Positions 1 to 10,105 of a stretch of DNA of 64,000 nt are shown here, piece by piece. Location: contig OZ251235.1 of NCBI GenBank assembly GCA_965240325.2, forward strand, positions 1,488,001 to 1,552,000, in the 5' to 3' direction. The position numbers were made by a program, and so were the translations under genes. The notes below the pieces were generated by a model. The model did no database searches. It was not told where the DNA came from and saw only the letters and a program-made list of their open reading frames with translations. How positions within the stretch are numbered: the stretch's first letter is position 1; every line of letters starts with the position of its first letter. The stretch is from Rebecca billardiae RCC1528. Lineage: Eukaryota > Haptophyta.

Positions 1-1405
1 CTGGCACAGCGCCTGCTCGGCAAGAGCCACCACGGACTCGGGCAGGGTGGCGGAGACCAGGAGGCGCTGGCAGGCGATCCCCGGCTCACGCACGCCGTCC
101 AGCCGGCTGAGGATGCCCAGCAGCTTCTCGCCGAAGCCGAGGTCGAGCAGCCTGGGCGGCAAGGCGCGCGCGCGTGGCGACGCGAGGCACACGGGCCGAC
201 GGCGCGAGTGCGCGGGTGTGTGATGGTGCCGTGCTGCGTGGGGCAGCTGCGGCGCGTCGCGATGGCGCGGCGCCGCGGCGTCGCACGCGCGCGCACCTGT
301 CCGCCTCGTCGAGCACGATCACCCGCGTGCGGCTCACCTTGAGCGAGGCCGTGTGCGTCAGGTGGTCGTCCAGCCGGCCGGGCGTCGCGACGAGCGCGGT
401 CACGCCCTTCCGGAGCCGAGCCTTCTCCGACTTGCGCTTCTCGCCGCCGACGACCGCGCCGCACACGACCCAGGGCAGCGGGCGGCAGAGGGCGCTGAGC
501 ACGTCGAGCGTCTGCACGGCGAGCTCGCGCGTCGGCGCGAGGAGCAGCGCGAGCGTGCCGTCCTCGCGCGACACCTTCTCCACGCGCGAGCGCTCGATCA
601 GCATGTGCACGATCGGCAGCAGGTACGCGAGCGTCTTGCCAGACCCGGTCTCGGCGCGAATGAGCACGTCGCCGCCGGCCAGCACGGCCGGGACCGCCTC
701 GGCCTGGACGTGCGTCGGCTTGGCGAGGTGCATGTGCCCCTCGACGTGCGCCGCGAGCCGCGCGTCGATAGGCAGCGCGCCGAAGGAGCGCGCGCGCGCA
801 AAGACGCCGGGCTCCACGGCCGCGTCCGCCGCTGGCAGGGCAGGCAGAGCGGGCGCGCGAGTCGGGTCACCGCCGCGGTCCGGCTTGGCGGCGTGCGCTG
901 CGTGCGCGCCGTCACCCGTCGTGCCGTCGGGCGCAGCCTCGGCCGGCCGAGCACGCGCGTTGGCCCGCGGCTTTGCACTCCCTGTGCGAGGGCCCCGCAC
1001 GGCCTCGCGCTTGTGCCGGCGCGCCTCATCTGGTCCAATCGGCGGCGCTGGGTTGTCCCCGACGCGAGGCGTGTCCTGCTCGACGGCCGCTGCCTGGCGG
1101 TGCATGCCCTCGGCAATCAGCTCCCCAGACCCATCCGCACGGGGAAGAGCGCCCTCGGCACCATCGTTGTGGTGCGGTGGTGCGCGCGCCGATGCTGCCG
1201 GGCGCGATGCATGCGCAGGCGAGCCGCCGAGCCGCGGCGCAGGCTCGCTGCCGTCGGCTGCGCTCGGTGCGGCGGCTGCAGCGGCGTGCTTGGCGCGTAC
1301 GTTGCGGCGGCTGACGCCGGGTCGGCGCTGACGCTTGTTCTGCGCCTTGCTCGGCGGCGCCGCGGGCGGACCGCTGTTCACCCAGTGGACGTCCACGTCA
1401 TCCAT
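1..1405 (-). CDS. DDX31: DEAD-box RNA helicase, DDX31/Dbp7 type (C-terminus beyond window)
   Basis: Probable nucleolar ATP-dependent RNA helicase of 60S ribosome biogenesis. Exon 1 is 297-1405 and exon 2 runs from 151 off the window start; the 145-nt intron 152-296 has a GT donor and AG acceptor and joins ...DEADR to LLDLGFGEK. The start at 1405 (MDDVDVHW) follows a junk-like upstream extension. About 180 low-complexity residues precede the core. Motif I (AETGSGKT, about residue 250), Ia (PTRELA), Ib (TPGR), II (LDEADR, about residue 365) and III (VSATLP) are all visible in order. The segment GGEKRKSEKARLRKG is the signature I associate with the DDX31/Dbp7 subfamily, which separates it from other DEAD-box proteins. 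Helicase domain 2 lies outside the window. Confidence 0.9.
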
Positions 1406-1836
1406 TGCTTGGCTGACCTCGTGACGGCCCAGTCGACGCGCGCATCTGCTGGCAGGTCCACGCGGCAGGATTCCGCCCGTCCAGGCTGGCCCCATCCTGT
1501 GGTCCTGAGCAACCGTGAGGAGCAGACGACTTATTATGAGACAAGGGGACCGCGTACAGCCCTTAGCCTGCCCGGGCCAGGCCGCGGTGCTATAGTCGTA
1601 ACACCTATGACTAGCAGTATTACGCCACACGACTGGGTGGCACGGAGCCTAAGTGCCCTGTGGTTTGCGGACCCAAGGGTGCCCTGCAGTGACTCACTCT
1701 GAACTCCAACCTCAGCGGTTCGCGGCTCGCAGCGTCGGTGCGTCAACGCAGAACGCTTACGCAGAACGGTCGGATGAAAGCAGAGTCAGTCGAGTCGAAG
1801 CACCGGCCACAACCTTTCGATCGCTCGGCGTTTCCG
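1406..1836. other. intergenic, no gene seen
   Basis: Lies between the helicase start and the transporter stop. It should hold the helicase promoter. No conserved reading frame or RNA gene is visible. Confidence 0.5.
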
Positions 1837-2958
1837 CTAGCGAGAAAGCAGCGGCCGATCCTCGGTCGTCTCGTCATGGGGATCTGCGGCCGCGGGTGGC
1901 TGCGGGGCGTGCTCGAGGTCTGAAGCGCGCATGGGCTCAGGCATGGCGAAGCTGTCGTTGTCCTTGTTCGTCCTCCGCATGGGCGCAGGGCGGTAGAAGT
2001 ATGCGAAGAGCAGCGTGATCCCAAGCATACTCATGCCGACGGGCGTGGCGTGCTTCTCCCAGATGGTCGCGTTCACGATCACCGAGATGATCTTGCACGC
2101 GTTCCCCAAGATGGTGAAGGCTGTCGCGGTCAGCTCCTTGCGCGCGAGGAAGGAGAAGTACGCAATGAACACGGCGACGACGCACGAGCAGGTGACCGCG
2201 GCGACGCAGATGGGCGTCCACTTCTCGACTGCGAAGAAGACGGGCATCTCGTCCGGCCCAAACGCGATGACGAAGAGCAGCACGAACGCCGCCCACGCGT
2301 TTGTGAGCATTGCGCGTGTCCAGTTGGACTTGACGCTCACAGACTCGACCACGTGCTTGATGTAGATCTGGTCGAAGAGAAATGCGACAAGCCAGCACCC
2401 CAGCCAGCCATAGCCATGTATATCCCACGCCGCGTCCGTCATCACATAGCCCGTCGCGCCCACGATCATCCCGAGGATGCAAAGCGCCGAGCGCAGCGAG
2501 GGCAGCTCGCGGCCGAGGAAGAACCAGTCAAGCAGCGAGACGACAACGGGCGTCGAGTTGCGGCAGACGATGAACGTCTCCACGTTCACAAATTGCAACG
2601 CCTTCCCATTTGAGTAGAGTGTTGCCAAGAATCCGAGGGCCACCGGCAGGTACGCGCGGAGCAAGCGCTTGTCGAAGAGCGGATCAAGTGCGATTTGGCC
2701 GGATGCACCGACCGCGCGGATACTGACCGCTGTCAGCGCGCACTGCATGAAGAGGATGATGCCTGGTGCGGGCATGTACGTGAAGGCGACCTTGTTGATG
2801 ACAAGGAGCATCGACGAGCATGCCCCGAAGCCAATGACGGCGAGCGCCGCCCCCCCAAACATGGCGAACCCCGTCGAGGGCGGGCTCGTGCTCGTGAATG
2901 GAGCCCAAGATTGGCGCGGAAGGACCGTACTCAGTACGTATCGCGGGCCGGATCCCAA
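1837..2958 (-). CDS. nucleotide-sugar transporter (TPT/DMT superfamily, GDP-mannose-type)
   Basis: Multi-pass Golgi/ER antiporter of the triose-phosphate/nucleotide-sugar transporter superfamily, predicted to exchange a nucleotide sugar for the nucleoside monophosphate. The single-exon 373-aa frame shows about ten hydrophobic segments, an early LVINKVAF (the NK of the family's first helix) and the segment FVNVETFIVCRNSTPVV followed by LLDWFFLGRELP, which resembles GDP-mannose/GDP-fucose transporters of the GONST group. The C-terminal tail is hydrophilic and ends in an acidic/LL stretch (EDRPLLSR), which could be a sorting signal. M33 (start at 2862, MFGGAALAV) sits just before the first helix and may be the true start; the first 32 residues look like untranslated sequence. 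Substrate is inferred only. Confidence 0.85.
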   Translation of the reverse strand: MGSGPRYVLSTVLPRQSWAPFTSTSPPSTGFAMFGGAALAVIGFGACSSMLLVINKVAFTYMPAPGIILFMQCALTAVSIRAVGASGQIALDPLFDKRLLRAYLPVALGFLATLYSNGKALQFVNVETFIVCRNSTPVVVSLLDWFFLGRELPSLRSALCILGMIVGATGYVMTDAAWDIHGYGWLGCWLVAFLFDQIYIKHVVESVSVKSNWTRAMLTNAWAAFVLLFVIAFGPDEMPVFFAVEKWTPICVAAVTCSCVVAVFIAYFSFLARKELTATAFTILGNACKIISVIVNATIWEKHATPVGMSMLGITLLFAYFYRPAPMRRTNKDNDSFAMPEPMRASDLEHAPQPPAAADPHDETTEDRPLLSR

Positions 2959-3022
2959 CGGGAATCTTACTATGGGGGTAGTCGGCTAAATACTTCAAAC
3001 CAGTTTCCAGGTCTCTCTTCGG

Positions 3023-3284
3023 AGAGCGTGCGATGAAGGATGGCGCGGCAACCTGCCACCGTGAGTGAGCCTGACGCACGTTAAAACAAATAAACAACGC
3101 GCCCCTCACCTGCCTGCGCCGGTCTGTTTTGTGGCGGTGTCTTTGTGCAGTGTTGGATGGCGTCAATCACGCCTTAACCAAGTGTGCACGTTAAAACATA
3201 GTAAACTGTAGTAGTAGAGCGTGCGATGAAGGATGGCGCGGCAACCTGCCACCGTGAGCCTTACGCACGTTAAAACAAATAAAC
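3023..3284 (+). repeat. direct repeat pair (about 70 bp)
   Basis: Copies at 3023-3095 and 3216-3284 share AGAGCGTGCGATGAAGGATG through a GCACGTTAAAACA motif to AAATAAAC. The motif GCACGTTAAAACA also occurs near 3187 and in reverse near 4345 and 8186. Confidence 0.85.
3158..3207 (+). repeat. dispersed repeat, inverted copy at 8176-8235
   Basis: The stretch TGGCGTCAATCACGCCTTAA followed by CCAAGTGTGCACGTTAAAAC recurs almost unchanged as reverse complement at 8176-8235. Likely the end of a mobile element family; no coding capacity. Confidence 0.8.
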
Positions 3285-3290
3285 TGTACT

Positions 3291-3996
3291 ACCCCCGTGT
3301 AAAAAGTTTAAGAACACTAACTTCCGGACCGAGTCCGGTGCGCCACCATGTGTACATACGTGACCGGAAGCGCAAAAGTTAAGTTGCGCATTGTGTCCTC
3401 TATCCAACGATACCCCATATGCATGCTAATCTGACATACATGATACAACCCCGTCCCCCAGCCGCTCGAAGTGCGACAGGTCAGACGCCGGTCGGCGGGA
3501 CAGAGCGGATGGCCGTCCGAGTGAGCGGGTTGGCCGGCGTCGCCTTGCGGCGCTTGTTGTAGTCGATGTCGCCGTCAATGGCCGGCCGGCAACCTTACAC
3601 ATGCTGCGTGGCATGTACTCCCACATCTCCTCGATCTTGTCGCGCGGATACAGCGCGTGAGCTGCCATCACATCGGCCACAAGGCTGCATCAGTGCATGT
3701 GTGCGCACGCGCACCCGCACGCCGCGCGCGCGGACGTGGGGTCAGATCTGGCCAGACGCAACACGAGTGGTGGCGCGCGCGCACCTCTGACACGACCGTC
3801 CTCGGCGCGGACCCCCACTCATGGGGTATCGTTGGAAAGCCAAGAGCGTGCTCAATCTAATTCCCGGACGAGAACGACGCCGTTGGCGGATCTGTGCGGC
3901 CATCGCAGTAGACCGCCCAATTATTTTGTGTTCTTTTTAAAAAACTTTGTACACGGAGGTAGTAAACTTTTTACACGGAGGTAGTAGTAAACTGTA
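3291..3996. mobile_element. possible inverted-repeat element or remnant
   Basis: Two nested inverted repeats bracket this segment. CTACCCCCGTGTAAAAAGTTT (near 3293-3313) is matched in reverse near 3955-3985, and CCAACGATACCCCAT (near 3404-3418) is matched in reverse at 3822-3836. The layout resembles terminal and subterminal repeats of a small DNA transposon. No transposase is recognised inside, so class is unknown. Confidence 0.4.
3426..3830 (-). pseudogene. possible two-exon gene remnant of unknown function
   Basis: On the minus strand a short exon starting near 3824 (MSGGPRRGRS) could splice across about 110 nt, ending in ...GATGCAG near 3687, to a frame reading LVADVMAAHALYPRDKIEE and continuing MWEYMPRSM. 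Beyond that, a neighbouring frame reads IDGDIDYNKRRKATPANP and stops near 3475, which looks coding but needs a frameshift or another intron. It lies wholly between the inverted repeats of the flanking element. No family is recognised; it may be a captured gene fragment. Confidence 0.25.
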
Positions 3997-4010
3997 GCCG
4001 ACTACCCTCT

Positions 4011-4110
4011 GCTACTATCTTACTATCTATCTATCTATCTCTATATCTCTATCTCTATCTCTATCTCTATCTCTATCTCTATCTCTATCTCTATCTCTAT
4101 CTCTATCTAG
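4011..4110 (+). repeat. CTATCT/CTAT tandem repeat
   Basis: Short CTAT units pass into a regular CTATCT hexamer array. Confidence 0.9.
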
Positions 4111-4145
4111 ATATATATATGCCATTTAATTAGGGGAATTGCGCC

Positions 4146-5197
<1,052 letters not shown>

Positions 5198-6010
5198 TCA
5201 GCTGAAGGCGAGCTCAAAGAACCCGATGCAGTCCGCCTCGATCAGCCGCATGCCAGACAGGCGGTGCCACTTGTCCTCAAACTGGTGTGCAGCGGCGGCG
5301 TTCACCGTGCACACGATACGCACAAAGCGCGACTCGATCGGCGGCGTAAGGGCCCACTCCTGCATGCGCTCGGTGTCAAAAGTGACCAGCTCTGGCGACG
5401 CGCGCGTGTACGGCCCGTCCGCCTGCTCGGCGGACTCGAGGTGGAAGATGCGCACCGAGAGCGGGCCATACGGCAGGCACGGAATCTGCAGCCGCACAAA
5501 TGAGACGCGTCGCACAGTGTCGCCGAGCTGGTAGCTGATGAACTCGCAGCCCACGCCGTTGGGCGCGGAGCCAGGCGAAGAGATCCACCAGCAGTCACAT
5601 CCGGGCATCAGCGTGTGCTTCGGGTCGCACTGGTCGTACGGCGCTGAGCTCGACGCCGCGACCACCTGGACGTCCTCCATGCTGACGTGCCGAATGTGGA
5701 TGAACGAGAGCACATGGTCGACGAGTGCGGGGTCGGGCATCAGCGGCGCAATCAGCCGACGGATCCACTTCTCGCCGAGCGATTGTAAGGGCATGCACGG
5801 CGCCCCCGGCACGGGGCGCGGATCGAGCGGCTGTAGGGTAGACGAGTCAACCGAGATTGTGGCATCGACGCTGAGCACGCGCACAACGACCGGCCCCGAT
5901 GAAGCACAGAGCGTGCCGTTGACGACTTCACCGACGTGGCCGTCGTACCGCGCACCCAGCCCCTCCCCCACAACGCCCACGCGGACGAGTGCAGGTGTGG
6001 GGTGGGCCAT
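5198..6010 (-). CDS. hypothetical protein with discoidin-like C-terminal domain
   Basis: 270-aa single-exon frame. Residues 1-60 (VRVGVVGEGLGARYDG) look like a small beta-barrel; residues about 130-270 resemble a jelly-roll/discoidin-type module, with CDCWWISSPGSAPNG leading into alternating beta strands and a final IESRFVRIVCTV strand. The pattern (CW..S.GS.....Y.LGD....V..VR...P....P.SVRI) recalls the C-terminal part of plant At4g00755-type F-box proteins, but no F-box is visible, so the relation is tentative. An upstream exon is possible because the start at 6010 lies only 178 bp from the divergent LAMTOR5-like gene. The codon pattern and absence of low complexity argue for a real gene. 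Confidence 0.65.
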   Translation of the reverse strand: MAHPTPALVRVGVVGEGLGARYDGHVGEVVNGTLCASSGPVVVRVLSVDATISVDSSTLQPLDPRPVPGAPCMPLQSLGEKWIRRLIAPLMPDPALVDHVLSFIHIRHVSMEDVQVVAASSSAPYDQCDPKHTLMPGCDCWWISSPGSAPNGVGCEFISYQLGDTVRRVSFVRLQIPCLPYGPLSVRIFHLESAEQADGPYTRASPELVTFDTERMQEWALTPPIESRFVRIVCTVNAAAAHQFEDKWHRLSGMRLIEADCIGFFELAFS

Positions 6011-6188
6011 ACGTCCCCGTCCACAACACCTTTTGGCCCGCTCGAAGAGTCAAGATTGAAGATGGCGCGGGCGCCTTTTCGCGTCTCGCAGAATCTGCGC
6101 CGAGCTCGTGGGTCGTCGATCGGAGGCGGAGCCATGGAAGCCCTGTGAGAGCATCGCGCGTCGTGCGCCGTTGGCTGCCCCGCCCTAC
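6011..6188. promoter_or_regulatory. shared divergent promoter region
   Basis: 178 bp separate head-to-head start codons (6010 minus, 6189 plus). No TATA box is evident; regulatory role inferred from layout. Confidence 0.4.
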
Positions 6189-6506
6189 ATGGCGCGGCGA
6201 TTGACCCGCGGCCGTCCCACCATGCGCGCCCGCACCACGCGACCCGTTGACAGCACGCAGCGCACGGATGTGAGCGGCGTCATCGTGGCCGACGCGCAAG
6301 GCATGCTCCTTCGCACCGAAGGCACCGTCCCCGCCAACACGGCGGCAGTGACAGAGATCATGCGACGAGCTGAGCAGCTTGACGTGGACTCGGGCGAGAG
6401 GCCGACGATCTGCATCGAGGGCGAGCACAGGCGGATACTGATCTCGAGCGGCGAGGCTGGAGCTACCATCGCTGTCGTCATGGCAACAGCTCAGCCCGCA
6501 GAGTGA
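6189..6506 (+). CDS. LAMTOR5: LAMTOR5/HBXIP-like Ragulator subunit (roadblock fold)
   Basis: 105-aa protein. The core GVIVADAQGMLLRTEGT, then AAVTEIMRRAEQLD, then TICIEGEHRRILISS and a terminal TIAVVMA, follows the LAMTOR5 pattern of strand GV..TDSQGL....G, a helix, strand P.VC.E...-.I.I and strand .ITVAVHKMA. In animals this protein is part of the lysosomal Ragulator scaffold that recruits Rag GTPases and TORC1. The frame is open further upstream to 6108; ATG at 6189 (MARRLTRG) gives a family-like length, and 6222 is an alternative. The Arg-rich first 25 residues replace the short acidic N-terminus seen in animals. Confidence 0.75.
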   Translation: MARRLTRGRPTMRARTTRPVDSTQRTDVSGVIVADAQGMLLRTEGTVPANTAAVTEIMRRAEQLDVDSGERPTICIEGEHRRILISSGEAGATIAVVMATAQPAE

Positions 6507-7055
6507 GCCGAAACCAAAGCACTTGCAATGCCCTCGACATCTCACGTGCCACGCGCGCCAGAGATGTTGCGCGCGGCATTGAAATGCGCGTGGTCATTTG
6601 CCCGGTACTTGGCGCAGACCTCGCCCACCGCACGTCTCGGCGGGAGCTCGGTCGTTGCATCGGGCAACCCGCAACCGAGTGGCCGTAAGCCTGACGTCTG
6701 TGGCCTGTGGGCGGGTCCGAGGCACGCAACATGCACTGACAGTGCCATGATGCAGGCTTGCGGCTCAGCCTCAGGTCGACTTTGTCACTTGTAGTTGTAA
6801 CGGGTCACGGAGCTGGCTGCAGCCGGCCTCGAGAGTGGCAGTGGCTGCGAGTCAGCAGCAACTGCAAGCGCGTCATCGCGGGCCGACAGACTCGAGAGTG
6901 CCGCACGTTATATATACTCAGACTCTGACACTCAGACACTCGGGCCGACTCGGAGGCCCGCAGGATCCGCACGCTGGGAGCGGCCCACCGATGCCGCACT
7001 GAGTGAGTTCGGACTCGGAGCCGTCGGACAGAGTCGTCCCGTGATCATAAGAGTA

Positions 7056-7171
<116 letters not shown>

Positions 7172-8175
7172 TTTAATAAGACCCGGGACTCGATCGGAAT
7201 CGGATGACGAATACGATCGAGCCGCGCCAGACGCTTCACCGAAGCCAATGGTCACTGAGTCAGTCATCGCCAATGGTGGCTCGGAGTAGTCAGCGCAGGC
7301 AGTCTGGCTCCGGTTGTCCCACCCCTGCCAGCCCGCCGGTCATAGAAAGTGATAGAAACCGGGCGTACCGAAAATGATCTTCGCATTCGATTTGGCGCCG
7401 CCGAGCCGAAGCCCGAATGAACGCCCGCCAAGTGCGGTCCCACAGGGCCCCAAGTAGGGACAGCAGTCAGTAGTAGGATTCCTAATGCTATGGATGGCCA
7501 AGTAGCTGTGACTGTAAGTGCCCAGGGTGAATGTGAAATCAGTTTCGACGGTGACTACTTCAGACTCTGTTTTTCATAGCTGCTATTTACCCAGTATCCG
7601 ACCGGGCCTGATATATTTCTAATAGCTACGTGACAGACGCAAACCGAATAGCCCAGTCGTTTCGCGGGTCATCTTCCTCTCTGTCGTACCCAAAAGTCCC
7701 AAAACTCACCAGTACGAATCCAACTTCGTCAACGACCAGCACAGGCGCATAGGCGGAAACTCTTGACGCGAAGCGCTTTCAACCTCGTCTCGATCGAGAG
7801 CCTCACGGCTCCGGGGGTCGGGGAGGGGGGGGGGGGGGGGGGCTAGGTATAGGAGCACGAAACATGACCACGGCGACAAGAAAACCTACAGAAAACGAAC
7901 GCACGGTGTCACGCTACGCGCAACCCCCGGGTAACTACAGTCACCCCCGGGTCAACAGCAAAGACAGAGCCTCAAGAAGCCACAGCCGCAGAAGGGCTCA
8001 CCGCCCACAAAATAAAGCCGGAGACTCTTCGAAGCCAGTAGCCACACCGCGCAGACGAGCACGCAGGGCGGGACACCCGCCGGGACAGACCGGGCGGGGC
8101 CGCTGCAAGGAGGCGGCAACCTCGACAACAAATCCGTCGGACGAAAGTGGTCTGACACTGGACAGGACTATACAG

Positions 8176-8235
8176 AGTACAGTTTACTATATGTTTAAAC
8201 GTGCACACTTGGTTAAGGCGTGATTGACGCCATTT
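8176..8235 (-). repeat. dispersed repeat, inverted copy of 3158-3207
   Basis: Reverse complement reads GGCGTCAATCACGCCTTAAC and then CAAGTGTGCACGTTTAAAC, matching the copy near 3.2 kb with few differences. Confidence 0.8.
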
Positions 8236-8939
8236 AGGGGGGGCAAACCGCCCATTTAAAAAAAGAAAATCAAAGCCGCGGCGCATTTTCGCTCCGCAGA
8301 GTACAGCAGCTGTACACTTTTACAGCCCCCGCCCCGCCGGTGACGTCGAGGGGTGTCCTACTGCCTGACGTGACTGGGGACTTTCGGTTATGACAGAACT
8401 AGGAAGATGCGTGAGTGTGACCCGCGAAACGACGACTGAGTCTCTGAGCTGTTCATCTGCGGTTCAGCCGTCAGCGTCCGGAGCCGTCCCGGAGTCGTTT
8501 CGCAGGCCGCGGTCCGCGGGTCTCGGACTAGCTGTCCAACCGCGCGGCGCGCCTGTCAAGTGAGTGTCAGTTAAATGGCGAGCCATATCAGATACCGACA
8601 GATAACGGTACGAGTAATTCGGGGCTGACGCCTGGCACTCTGTCAGCAGTCAAACGCGGAGGATCGACAGAAAATGACGAGTGAATACCAAATGCTAGGC
8701 GGTCGGCTGTAGCCTGTCAGTGGCGGCGCCATCGCCGGGCCCATAATGATAATCGGCGTGTGCCACCGCCCCGCGCCGAGGCGCCGGTTCGCGCGCGGAC
8801 CCGAGCCCGAAACGGGCACCGGTACGCGGGTAGTCAGGGGCCCTGCGAAGCCGGCCGTCTCCACGGCGTGATGGCCCAGCCGGCAAAGGCGCTCGATCAT
8901 ATGGAAGCAGAAGCTCGCTCGAGAGCCCTGATGCTCAAA

Positions 8940-9565
8940 TCATGACGCCAGAGGCATGGCGTACAGTTGCGTGTACATCCGAGCCATGGAATTGAAGCCC
9001 CTGTGGTCACCATGACGAATCAGGTTGCCCGCATCGCAGTTCAGCGGGCTGTCCGCTTCGGGTGAGGACAGGAGCGCGATGACGGCACGGCACACCGATT
9101 GCAGCGTCCATGCCGGTGTCCATGCGTCCTCTTTCAAGATGTCCAGGCAGATCTCGCCCGTCTGGGGCGCGAGAGGGCGGGGAAGGGGGCAATGTTTTCA
9201 GTTGACGCGCAGCGGCGCGCGTGCAGTTTTGGCACGACGGTGCCGGACCCGGGACGAGCGAGTACGCCTCAGGCGCGCACCTTGAACAGAACATTTGGGT
9301 GGAACACGCGCGTGAGGAAACGCACTTGCGGCGGGGCAAGTGGGTATGCTGACGGGCAGACGATCTTCAGCTCAAACGTGCCGCCCTCGTATGGCGTGCC
9401 GGAGGGACCCTGCAGCTTGCCGTGCCATCTGAGAAGGCTGCTCTCGTTCTCGAGCGTCAGCGTGATCTCGGGGTCCCTCTTCCCGCGCGTGAGCTCCCTG
9501 TACTCCTTGATGAGCCGGTTGTTCTGCATCGTGCGCTCAGGCCTCCACCCTGCCGCCGCCGCCAC
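8940..9565 (-). CDS. PEX4: peroxisomal ubiquitin-conjugating enzyme E2 (PEX4/UBC21)
   Basis: E2 that mono-ubiquitinates the peroxisomal import receptor PEX5 so that it can be recycled from the membrane. Exon 1 is 9281-9565 and exon 2 is 8940-9161; the 119-nt intron has a GT donor after ...HPNVLFK and an AG acceptor before TGEICLDIL. The product is 168 aa, the usual UBC length. Visible UBC hallmarks are PYEGG, PPQVRFLT, the HPN motif and the active-site Cys in GEICLDIL. The C-terminal block DSPLNCDAGNLIRHGD followed by RGFNSMARMYT is specific to PEX4 and separates it from other E2s. A second ATG at 9529 (MQNNRLIKEY) aligns with the start of plant PEX4 and may be used instead. Confidence 0.93.
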
Positions 9566-9790
9566 TATGGTGATCTCACGTCCGGACGCACGCCGCGCCG
9601 ATGGGACGAAACTTTACCGGCTTCATCAGCCGGACGCTCGAGAAAACTGAGTCCGGGCCCGCGCCGCAAGCTGATTTGCCAGCTCACCTCCCGAGCGGGA
9701 GCCCATCAGAGGCGCACCCGCAACCTAAGCCAGCGCAAAGGGAGGCTGTGGTGAGCACGCGCCCCTTGGCCCACGCGGCGCGCTCTAACC
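9566..9790. promoter_or_regulatory. shared divergent promoter region
   Basis: 225 bp between PEX4 and SMIM14 start codons, head to head. Role inferred from layout. Confidence 0.4.
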
Positions 9791-10105
9791 ATGACCTGGG
9801 AGGATCTGTTCAACTGCATCTGCAACAACGCGGCCTCCGGACCGGGCTGGCAAGACGTGCTCCGCGCGCTCGAGCGGCACACGATCTGCACAGGCACGCG
9901 ATGCTTCGAGGAGGAGGCAGATCTCTTCGGCACGCCGCAAAACGGTCAGGCTGAGGGAGGTAACACTGGCATGTTCTTCGCGTTCCTGTTCATGCTGATG
10001 GCGGCGGCGACGCTCTTGCACGTCAACCGTCCGGCGCCCGCCATCACAAACAAGAGTGGCGAGGGCCCGTCCAACCAGGACGACGAGCCACCGGCTGTCC
10101 AATAG
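9791..10105 (+). CDS. SMIM14: SMIM14-like small integral membrane protein
   Basis: 104-aa single-pass membrane protein. It has the SMIM14 layout: an N-terminal Cys pair (FNCICNN), a helix with arginines, a C-T-x-T-x-C motif (ICTGTRCFEE), one hydrophobic helix (GMFFAFLFMLMAAATLL, about residues 60-79) ending in NRPAP, and a proline/acidic tail. Human SMIM14 has the same order of Cys-x-Cys, CTDTEC, membrane helix and RPP tail. The animal protein is in the ER membrane and of unclear function. Length and start match the family; single exon. Confidence 0.8.
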   Translation: MTWEDLFNCICNNAASGPGWQDVLRALERHTICTGTRCFEEEADLFGTPQNGQAEGGNTGMFFAFLFMLMAAATLLHVNRPAPAITNKSGEGPSNQDDEPPAVQ

